Under the pieces are notes generated by a model. The model did not search any database, was not told the origin of the DNA, and worked only from the letters and a program-made list of their open reading frames with translations. A stretch of 18,874 bases of DNA from DASUWK01 sp036378435. Lineage in GTDB: Bacteria > Chloroflexota > Dormibacteria > Dormibacterales > Dormibacteraceae. A program made the position numbers and the translations under genes. Below are positions 7,075 through 12,699 of the stretch, one piece after another (the first letter of the stretch is position 1; each line of letters begins with the position of its first letter). The stretch spans positions 1-18,874 of the forward strand of contig DASUWK010000021.1 of assembly GCA_036378435.1 (NCBI GenBank). The letters are read 5' to 3'.

Positions 7075-8907
7075 ATGTGCGGCATCATCGGCTACCTCGG
7101 GCAGCAGGAGGCGACGCCGATCCTGCTGGACAGCTTGAAGCGGCTGGAGTACCGCGGCTACGACTCGGCCGGAGTGGCCGTGCTCGAAGAGGACGGCGGC
7201 GGCTCGAGCGTGTCCAAGAGCGAGAAGAAGGTCGACACGCTGATCCAGCAGCTGAGTGAGCGCATGCCCCACGGCCATCTGGGGATCGGACACACGCGCT
7301 GGGCGACGCACGGTCGACCGACCGAGGTCAACGCGCATCCGCACGCCGACTGCCACGGCCGCATCCTGGTGGTGCACAACGGGATCATCGAGAACTTCGC
7401 CGAGCTCAAGGTCGAGCTCGAGCAGCAGGGCCACGAGTTCATCTCCGACACGGACACGGAGGTCGTCCCGCACCTCATCGAGCAGAACTACCGCGGGGAC
7501 CTCCTGGCTGCGGTGCGCGCAGCCCTGAAGCGCGTGCGTGGCGCCTATGCGCTGGCCATCTTCTCGCTGGACGACCCCGAGCTCCTCGTTGGCGCGCGCC
7601 TGAATGCGCCGCTGGTGGTCGGAGTCGGCCAGAACGAGCACTTCCTGGCCTCCGACATCACCGCGATCATCCCGTACACCAAGCAGGCGATCATCCTCGG
7701 CGAGGGCGAGATCGCGGCCATCACGCCGCTCGGCGTCGAGGTCTCGACCATCGACGGGATCTCGGTCGAGGCCAAGGTGATCCACGTCGACTGGGACATC
7801 AGCCAGGCTCAGAAGGGCGGCTTCGAGCACTTCATGCTCAAGGAGATCCACGAGGCGCCGGACGCGGCCGCCAACGCGCTGCGCGGCCGGATCACCGACG
7901 ACGGCCAGGTCACCTTCAACGAGTTCGCGGCCGACGACGAGCGCCTGCGCGAGGTCTCGCAGGTGCGCCTGCTCGGCATGGGCACCTCGCTGCACGCCGC
8001 CGTGGTCGGCGAGTACGTCATCGAGGATTGGGCCGGCGTCCCCGCCAAAGCCGAGGACGCTTCTGAGTTCCGCTACCGTCATCCGGCGCTGGGGCCGGGC
8101 TCCCTCGCGGTGGCCATCACCCAGAGCGGCGAGACGGCTGACACGCTGGTCGGCCTGCACCAGGCGAAGGAGCGAGGCGCGTTGAGCGTCGCCGTGACCA
8201 ACGTGATCGCGTCATCGATCGCGCGTGACGCCGACGGCGCCATCTACTTGCACTCGGGGCCTGAGATCGGCGTGGCCTCGACCAAGACCTTCGTCGCCCA
8301 CCTGGTCAGCCTGTACCTGCTGGCCGGCAAGCTCGCGACCGCGCACAAGCGCTGGCCGCCCGAGCGGCGGCAGGAGCTGGCCCAGATGCTGCGGGCGCTG
8401 CCGGACGGTCTGCGCAGGGTGCTCCAGAGCGAAGAGCGCATCGCCGAGCTCGCGCGCAAGTACGCGAACTATCGCGACTTCATGTACATCGGCCGCGGCA
8501 TCAACCACCCCGTCGCCCTGGAAGGAGCCCTCAAGCTCAAGGAGATCTCCTACGTGCACGCGGAGGGGACCTCGGGCGGCGAGTTGAAGCACGGCCCGAT
8601 CGCGCTGCTGGATCCTGAGTTCCCCGTGATCGCCGTCTGCACCGAGGGTCCGACCAAGGAGAAGATGGTCAGCAACGTTCACGAGGTGGTTACGCGCGAA
8701 GCGCCGGTCCTGGCGCTGGTCACGGAGGGCGACCACGCGCTCGACGACATCGCGACCGACATCCTCGAGATCCCGGCCGGCCCGGAGGCCGCCGGCGCGA
8801 TCTACAGCACGGTGGCCCTGCAGCTGTTCGCGTATCACCTGGCGGCTCATCTCGGCGCCGACGTGGATCAGCCGCGCAACCTCGCGAAAAGCGTCACCGT
8901 CGAGTAG
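7075..8907 (+). CDS. glmS: Glutamine-fructose-6-phosphate aminotransferase (isomerizing)
   Basis: This 610-residue enzyme makes glucosamine-6-phosphate from fructose-6-phosphate and glutamine, the first step towards UDP-GlcNAc for peptidoglycan. MCGIIGY fixes the start, because Cys2 becomes the N-terminal nucleophile of the class II glutaminase domain (about residues 1-215). Two SIS domains follow: LGMGTSLHAA and QSGETADT in the first, and the ALKLKEISYVHAEG...GELKHGPIALL region in the second. The C-terminus DQPRNLAKSVTVE is the conserved sugar-site tail. There is no Shine-Dalgarno sequence next to the ATG: the 201-bp element lies between it and AAGGAGGT at 6862. I see no glmS-ribozyme sequence. 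The gene follows cdaA-cdaR without glmM. Confidence 0.97.
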   Translation: MCGIIGYLGQQEATPILLDSLKRLEYRGYDSAGVAVLEEDGGGSSVSKSEKKVDTLIQQLSERMPHGHLGIGHTRWATHGRPTEVNAHPHADCHGRILVVHNGIIENFAELKVELEQQGHEFISDTDTEVVPHLIEQNYRGDLLAAVRAALKRVRGAYALAIFSLDDPELLVGARLNAPLVVGVGQNEHFLASDITAIIPYTKQAIILGEGEIAAITPLGVEVSTIDGISVEAKVIHVDWDISQAQKGGFEHFMLKEIHEAPDAAANALRGRITDDGQVTFNEFAADDERLREVSQVRLLGMGTSLHAAVVGEYVIEDWAGVPAKAEDASEFRYRHPALGPGSLAVAITQSGETADTLVGLHQAKERGALSVAVTNVIASSIARDADGAIYLHSGPEIGVASTKTFVAHLVSLYLLAGKLATAHKRWPPERRQELAQMLRALPDGLRRVLQSEERIAELARKYANYRDFMYIGRGINHPVALEGALKLKEISYVHAEGTSGGELKHGPIALLDPEFPVIAVCTEGPTKEKMVSNVHEVVTREAPVLALVTEGDHALDDIATDILEIPAGPEAAGAIYSTVALQLFAYHLAAHLGADVDQPRNLAKSVTVE

Positions 8908-8944
8908 GGCCACGCGCGGCTGCCACTCGCCTCTCGACTGGGCG

Positions 8945-9000
8945 ATTTGCCGACAAATCCCCGCTCTGGGCCCGCCGACACACGCCATTTGTCGGCAAAT
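8945..9000. promoter_or_regulatory. Paired palindromic sites upstream of acpS-nnrD, centres 42 bp apart
   Basis: ATTTGCCGACAAAT (8945-8958) and ATTTGTCGGCAAAT (8987-9000) are reverse complements of each other and each is itself a near-palindrome. Extended to 17 bases, 8942-8958 and 8987-9003 form a perfect long inverted repeat. The centres are 42 bp apart, about four helical turns. The second site lies just upstream of TAGATT (9004-9009), a probable -10 box, so a bound protein would overlap the promoter. The same arrangement occurs before thiE. Confidence 0.65.
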
Positions 9001-9003
9001 CGC

Positions 9004-9009
9004 TAGATT
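9004..9009 (+). promoter_or_regulatory. Probable -10 box of a leaderless acpS-nnrD transcript
   Basis: TAGATT fits the TANNNT -10 pattern and ends 6 bases before the ATG at 9016, so transcription would begin at or very near the start codon. No Shine-Dalgarno sequence is present between them, which supports a leaderless mRNA. No clear -35 is visible 16-18 bp upstream, where the palindrome lies instead. Confidence 0.45.
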
Positions 9010-9015
9010 CGGCTG

Positions 9016-10245
9016 ATGCGCCGGATCGGCATCGACATGGTCGAGGTCGCGCGCCTGGAGACAGCTATCCGGCGCTCGGGCGAGGGCTTCCTCAAGAAGG
9101 CTTTCACAGCGCGCGAGCTGAAGCTGCTCGGCCAGGATCCCGAACGGCTGGCGGGTCGGTGGGCCGCCAAAGAGGCCGTCATCAAGTGCTTCGACGGCAC
9201 CGGGTACTGCCTGCCGCGCCGGAAGATCGAGGTGCTGGCCGCCCCCAGCGGGGCGCCCGTCGTGAGGCTGCTGGGCCCGTTGGAGGGCACGACCGCGATG
9301 GTCTCGATCACCCACCACGGCGGCATGGCCGTCGCCGCGGCGGAGCTGGACCTGCCCGAGCCGGCGCTGCGCCCGCTCGTTGCCCCGGACGCCGTGCGCA
9401 TCCCCGAGCGGCCGCTGGAAGCCCACAAAGGCACCTTCGGCACCGCGGTCGTTCTGGCCGGCAGCCTGGGGCTCACCGGGGCGGCCTATCTGACCTCGAC
9501 CGCTGCCGCCCGCGCCGGCGCCGGCATGGTGCGACTGCTGGTCGCCGAGGGCATCTACCCGATCCTGGCGGCCAAGTGCACGGAGGTCATGGCGACCCCG
9601 GTGCCGGAGGTTGCGCCCGGCGCCGTGGGCCACAGCGCCACGGCCGCGGTCCTGCGCCAGCTGGAGACGGCCGCGGCCGCCGTCATCGGCCCCGGGCTCG
9701 GCCGTGACAGCTCCACCTGGCGCCTGGTCCTCGACCTGCTGACCCAGCTGAAGGTCCCGGCCGTGCTCGACGCCGACGCGCTCAACGCCCTCGCCGACAA
9801 CCAGCGCATGTTGAAGCGGATCCAGGGCAACCGCGTGCTGACGCCTCACCCCGGCGAGATGGCCCGGCTGGTTCGCAAACCGGCGACGGACATCCAGTCC
9901 GCGCGAGACCAGACCGCTGCCAAGGCTGCCGCCGAGTGGGGCGTGGTGGTCGTCCTCAAGGGCGCGAAGACCGTGGTCGCCGCCCCGGACGGCCGGCTGA
10001 GTGTCGACCCCCACGAGGTGCCCGCCCTCGCCTCCGGCGGTACCGGGGACGTGCTCTCGGGCGTCATCGGCGGCCTGCTTGCCCAGGGCCTGGACCCGTT
10101 CGAGGCCGCCGTCACCGGGGTGTACGTCCACGCCGAGGCGGGGCGCCGGGTCGCCGCCCGGCTGGGCGATTCCGGCCTGCTCGCCTCAGACCTGCTGCCT
10201 GAGGTGCCGGCGGTGATGCAGACCCTCCGACTCGGTGGTTTCTGA
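9016..10245 (+). CDS. Holo-ACP synthase fused to ADP-dependent NAD(P)HX dehydratase
   Basis: A 409-residue two-domain protein. Residues 1 to about 112 are AcpS, which transfers phosphopantetheine from CoA to acyl carrier protein. It has GIDMVEV with the metal-binding Asp7, FTARE, and GRWAAKEAVIK with Glu53. From about residue 125 it is NnrD, the dehydratase that repairs hydrated NAD(P)H. It has HKGTFGTAVVLAGS, IGPGLG, LDADALNAL, LTPHPGE and the ATP-site GGTGD at 341-345. All key motifs of both domains are intact. The epimerase NnrE, normally fused to NnrD, is absent. There is no stop, frameshift or internal ribosome binding site between the domains. The ATG at 9016 has no Shine-Dalgarno sequence. 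The 3' end overlaps alr by 11 bp. Confidence 0.93.
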   Translation: MRRIGIDMVEVARLETAIRRSGEGFLKKAFTARELKLLGQDPERLAGRWAAKEAVIKCFDGTGYCLPRRKIEVLAAPSGAPVVRLLGPLEGTTAMVSITHHGGMAVAAAELDLPEPALRPLVAPDAVRIPERPLEAHKGTFGTAVVLAGSLGLTGAAYLTSTAAARAGAGMVRLLVAEGIYPILAAKCTEVMATPVPEVAPGAVGHSATAAVLRQLETAAAAVIGPGLGRDSSTWRLVLDLLTQLKVPAVLDADALNALADNQRMLKRIQGNRVLTPHPGEMARLVRKPATDIQSARDQTAAKAAAEWGVVVVLKGAKTVVAAPDGRLSVDPHEVPALASGGTGDVLSGVIGGLLAQGLDPFEAAVTGVYVHAEAGRRVAARLGDSGLLASDLLPEVPAVMQTLRLGGF

Positions 10246-11293
10246 CCGCTGGGCCGAGATCGACCTCGGCGCGGTAACTCACAACGCCGGGTACCTGCTT
10301 TCACGGCTGCCCGCCCGGACCAAGCTGATCGCGGTGGTCAAAGCCGGCGGCTACGGGCTGGGCGCGGAGCCGGTCGCGCGAGCGGCCCTGGATGGCGGGG
10401 CCTGGGGCCTGGCGGTGGCCACGCCGGCGGAGGCCGCGCAGCTCGTCCGCCTGCTCGACCCGGACCGCATCCTGGTGATGGGAGGCATGAACGCGGCGGC
10501 GGCCGGCCTGGGCTGCGCGCTGGCGGTGTCCAGCCTGGCCCAGGTGGAGGAGCTCGCCCGCACGGGCCACTCGGTGCCCGTGCACCTGAAGATCGACACG
10601 GGCATGGGCCGCTTCGGCGCGCTGCCAGAAGAGGCGGCCGGCATCGCGAGCGCCATCGTCTCGTCCGCTCGTCTGCGGCTGACGGGTACGTGGACCCACC
10701 TCGCCTCGGCCGGAGAGGACGAGGCGTTCACCCGCGCTCAGATGAAGCGCTTCCTGGCCGCCATCGACGGCCTCGGCGTCGATCCCGGCTTGCGTCACGC
10801 GTGCAACTCCGCCGCGGCGCTGCGTCACCCGGAGTACGCGCTTGACGCGGTCCGCGCCGGCATCGCGCTCTACGGCTGTGACTGGCCCGAGCTGCGACCC
10901 GTGCTGACGCTCCGCGCAGCGTTGACGCACGTCAAGACCGTCCCTGCGGGCTGGACGGTGGGCTATGGCGCCACCTGGCAAGCGGCGCGAGAGTCGCGAA
11001 TCGGCACGGTCGCGATCGGCTACGCGGACGGGGTCTTGCGCAGCCGCGGCAACACCGGCTGGACGCTGGTGCGGGGCACAAGAGCGCCGCTGATCGGCCG
11101 CGTCAGCATGGACGCGATCTCGATCGACCTCACCGACGTACCGGACGCGACGGTCGGCGAGGCTGTCACCCTGATCGGCCAGGACGGCGACGAGCGCGTC
11201 ACGGCCGAGATGGTCGCGGACTGGTCGGGCACCATCTCCTACGAGGTCCTGACCGCGCTGGGGCAGCGCGTCGAGCGGCGCTACCAGGAATAG
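10235..11293 (+). CDS. alr: Alanine racemase
   Basis: A 352-residue PLP enzyme that interconverts L- and D-alanine, supplying D-Ala for peptidoglycan. The PLP lysine is K36 in AVVKAGGYGLG. The second catalytic residue, the tyrosine of VGYGATW, is Y244. GYADGVLRSRGNTGW, GRVSMD and the C-terminal TISYEVLTALGQRVERRY are all typical. The PLP loop normally reads KANAYGHG or KADAYGHG; here Gly-Gly and Leu replace the usual Asn/Asp-Ala and His, while Lys and Tyr are kept. The start is a GTG overlapping the nnrD end by 11 bp, so translation is probably coupled. Confidence 0.96.
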   Translation: MVSDRWAEIDLGAVTHNAGYLLSRLPARTKLIAVVKAGGYGLGAEPVARAALDGGAWGLAVATPAEAAQLVRLLDPDRILVMGGMNAAAAGLGCALAVSSLAQVEELARTGHSVPVHLKIDTGMGRFGALPEEAAGIASAIVSSARLRLTGTWTHLASAGEDEAFTRAQMKRFLAAIDGLGVDPGLRHACNSAAALRHPEYALDAVRAGIALYGCDWPELRPVLTLRAALTHVKTVPAGWTVGYGATWQAARESRIGTVAIGYADGVLRSRGNTGWTLVRGTRAPLIGRVSMDAISIDLTDVPDATVGEAVTLIGQDGDERVTAEMVADWSGTISYEVLTALGQRVERRYQE

Positions 11294-11300
11294 GCGCGCA

Positions 11301-11319
11301 GCCTGGAGGCGTTCCAGGC
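11301..11319 (+). other. Hairpin after alr
   Basis: GCCTGGA (11301-11307) and TCCAGGC (11313-11319) form a 7-bp stem with a 5-base loop, 8 bases after the alr stop. No T-run follows, so it is not a standard intrinsic terminator. It could attenuate read-through into the sigma-factor gene. Confidence 0.35.
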
Positions 11320-11353
11320 CTCGGAGATGCTGCTGACTACACTTGAGGCGCCC

Positions 11354-11932
11354 ATGGCAAGCACCCAGCCGCAAGGGGACGGCGCGTTCGCCCAGCAGGC
11401 GATCGAGCACCTCGACACGCTGTACCGCGGCGCGCTGCGTCTGACGCGTGACCCTGACCAGGCGCAGGACCTGGTGCAGGACACCTACGCGCGCGCCCTG
11501 CGCTACCAGGCGAGCTTCAAGCCCGGGACGAACCTGCGCGCATGGCTTTTCGCGATCATGCGGAACCTGTTCTGGGATCGGTTCAAGGGCGGCCAGGGGA
11601 CGGAGATCAGCCTCGACCAGGATTCGGAAGACGACTTCGCCCTGTACGAACGCCTGCAGGACGAGACGGCGCACCCGGAGCTGGACGTCCTGGACCGGAT
11701 CGCAGCCACGGAGGTCGTCTCGGCCGTCGACCAGCTGCCACCGGCCTATCGCGAGGTGGTGATGCTGGTCGACGTCGAAGGCTTCGCCTACAAGGACGCC
11801 GCGGAGATCCTGGGCGTGCCGATCGGGACCGTCATGTCGCGACTGCATAGAGCACGGCGGCAGCTCCAGCGGCGGCTTTACGACTACGCGGTGGAGTCGG
11901 GCATCGTGCGCCCGGCCAAGGAATCGGCTTGA
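11354..11932 (+). CDS. ECF-family RNA polymerase sigma factor (SigR/RpoE-like)
   Basis: A 192-residue group IV sigma factor. Region 2 includes RDPDQAQDLVQDTYARAL and NLRAWLFAIMRNLFWDRFK, which contact the -10 element and core polymerase. Region 4 includes AVDQLPPAYREVVMLVDVEGFAYKDAAEILGVPIGTVMSRLHRARRQLQ, with its helix-turn-helix, which contacts the -35. The order, spacing and paired zinc anti-sigma gene resemble SigR/SigH, which responds to thiol oxidation. ATG 11354 is preferred over 11327: TACACT (11338-11343) would then be a -10 box about 10 bases upstream, and a weak GAGG (11345-11348) precedes it. The next ATG follows the stop by one base. Confidence 0.92.
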   Translation: MASTQPQGDGAFAQQAIEHLDTLYRGALRLTRDPDQAQDLVQDTYARALRYQASFKPGTNLRAWLFAIMRNLFWDRFKGGQGTEISLDQDSEDDFALYERLQDETAHPELDVLDRIAATEVVSAVDQLPPAYREVVMLVDVEGFAYKDAAEILGVPIGTVMSRLHRARRQLQRRLYDYAVESGIVRPAKESA

Positions 11933-11933
11933 G

Positions 11934-12155
11934 ATGAACTGCAAGGAATGCATCGACCGGCTCGAGGAGCTTGTCGACAAGGAGCTCAGCCCGCTCGAGA
12001 CGGGCGAGGTGCAGATGCACCTGGAGAACTGCTCGGATTGCGCCGAGCGCTACCACTTCGAAGAGGGCATGCGACGTCTAGTGCGGAGCTGCTGCACCGA
12101 GGACAAGGCGCCCGAATCGCTGCGCGATCGGCTGCGTGCGATCCTCAGCGGTTAG
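11934..12155 (+). CDS. Zinc-binding anti-sigma factor (RsrA-like)
   Basis: A 73-residue protein with the ZAS zinc motif H29-x3-C33-x2-C36 (HLENCSDC), an upstream Cys (C3/C6), and a later C53-C54 pair in RSCCTEDKAPESLR. The RRLVRSCC...APESLRDRLRAIL end closely follows the pattern of RsrA-type mycothiol-system anti-sigma factors. There zinc-bound thiols hold the sigma factor, and disulfide formation under oxidation releases it. It is shorter than Streptomyces RsrA (about 105 residues), lacking extra N-terminal sequence. It starts one base after the sigma stop, so the pair is an operon. Function as the cognate anti-sigma factor is strongly implied by position. Confidence 0.88.
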   Translation: MNCKECIDRLEELVDKELSPLETGEVQMHLENCSDCAERYHFEEGMRRLVRSCCTEDKAPESLRDRLRAILSG

Positions 12156-12161
12156 CCATCG

Positions 12162-12183
12162 TCCTGTAACCCTCCTGTAACCC
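12162..12183 (+). promoter_or_regulatory. Tandem 11-bp direct repeat, PhoB/OmpR-family box-like
   Basis: TCCTGTAACCC occurs twice in direct succession (12162-12172 and 12173-12183). It can be read as CTGTAAC-4 bp-CTGTAAC. Two 7-bp half-sites with a 4-bp gap and 11-bp period is the architecture of PhoB-type response-regulator boxes, and the half-site resembles the E. coli PhoB CTGTCAT. The repeat is certain; the regulator identity is inferred. Confidence 0.45.
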
Positions 12184-12211
12184 GACCGGGGTTACCTGTC
12201 CCGCGTGGGAC
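12177..12211 (+). other. Two adjacent hairpins after the anti-sigma gene
   Basis: GTAACCC (12177-12183) pairs with GGGTTAC (12189-12195) around 5 bases. GTCCC (12198-12202) pairs with GGGAC (12207-12211) around 4 bases. There is no T-run, so these are not clear terminators. The first overlaps the second unit of the direct repeat, so the two roles are alternatives. Confidence 0.4.
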
Positions 12212-12254
12212 TAGAGGAGCCCTCCCGGCGTTGCATTCGTGGAGGGTTGCAGGC

Positions 12255-12590
12255 TTGATCGACAGAACCAACCACGACATCCGAACCTCGGCGGGTCGGG
12301 ACGCCAATCGCCGGGGCGCGCGCCGGCGCCGGAGCGTGCTCCTGAGCTCGATCGACGGGCTGCTCTGGGAGCTGGAGGAGCTGAACATGCGCGGGCGCGA
12401 TCGCGTGCCCGCGCGGGTGCGCCGTCAAAGCGAGGCGATCTTCGCCTCGATCCGAGGCGCCAGCGAGCTCGAGGCACGGTTTCGCGTGCCGGCCATGATG
12501 GACGTGCTCTACACGGCCCAGGAGCTGATCTTCAAAGAGACCAACCCCGAATACCGCGGCGAGGGTGACGACGAGGACGAGACGGCCTAG
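12255..12590 (+). CDS. Small helical protein of unknown function
   Basis: Not recognised. The preferred TTG at 12255 has a GGAGG (12241-12245) 9 bases upstream and gives 111 residues. A TTG at 12231 would add eight residues and has GAGGAG (12214-12219) 11 bases upstream. The N-terminus is strongly basic (RDANRRGARRRR). A helical middle part follows (VLLSSIDGLLWELEELNMRGRD, VRRQSEAIFASI, MMDVLYTAQELIFKE), then a very acidic end (GEGDDEDE). There are no membrane segments or cysteines. The basic-to-acidic charge split suggests binding to nucleic acid or another protein, but that is a guess. It follows the sigma/anti-sigma pair, with the direct-repeat box between. Confidence 0.65.
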   Translation: MIDRTNHDIRTSAGRDANRRGARRRRSVLLSSIDGLLWELEELNMRGRDRVPARVRRQSEAIFASIRGASELEARFRVPAMMDVLYTAQELIFKETNPEYRGEGDDEDETA

Positions 12591-12603
12591 CCGCTAAGCC
12601 GCC

Positions 12604-12659
12604 ATTCGCCGGCGAATGGTCACCGTTTCGGTCGCGCAGGCGGCCATCCGCCGGCGGAT
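12604..12659. promoter_or_regulatory. Paired palindromic sites upstream of thiE, centres 42 bp apart
   Basis: CCATTCGCCGGCGAATGG (12602-12619) is a perfect 18-bp palindrome and CATCCGCCGGCGGATG (12645-12660) is a perfect 16-bp palindrome. Their 14-bp cores, ATTCGCCGGCGAAT and ATCCGCCGGCGGAT, differ from the ATTTGCCGACAAAT site before acpS-nnrD by paired changes that keep the dyad. Centre-to-centre distance is 42 bp, the same as at 8945-9000, while the 28-base spacers are unrelated. Confidence 0.65.
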
Positions 12660-12685
12660 GCGGCTGAATTGGAGCCCGTGCGCGG

Positions 12686-12691
12686 TATAGG
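12686..12691 (+). promoter_or_regulatory. Possible -10 box before thiE
   Basis: TATAGG (4 of 6 bases matching TATAAT) ends 8 bases before the GTG at 12700, and no Shine-Dalgarno sequence lies between them. A leaderless thiE transcript would fit. CTGAAT (12664-12669) is a weak -35 candidate at 16 bp spacing. Confidence 0.35.
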
Positions 12692-12699
12692 TTGATGCC

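Noticed and set aside
8942..9003. Intrinsic terminator of glmS
   Set aside because: The inverted repeat is strong but has no T-run after it, and the arms are themselves palindromes repeated at another locus with fixed spacing.
8212..10131. 639-residue minus-strand open frame
   Set aside because: It is antisense to glmS and acpS-nnrD, is dominated by Arg, Gly, Ala and His, and has no family motifs; long antisense frames are expected in GC-rich genes.
10301..11980. 559-residue minus-strand open frame
   Set aside because: Antisense to alr and the sigma-factor gene, low-complexity composition, no domain recognised.
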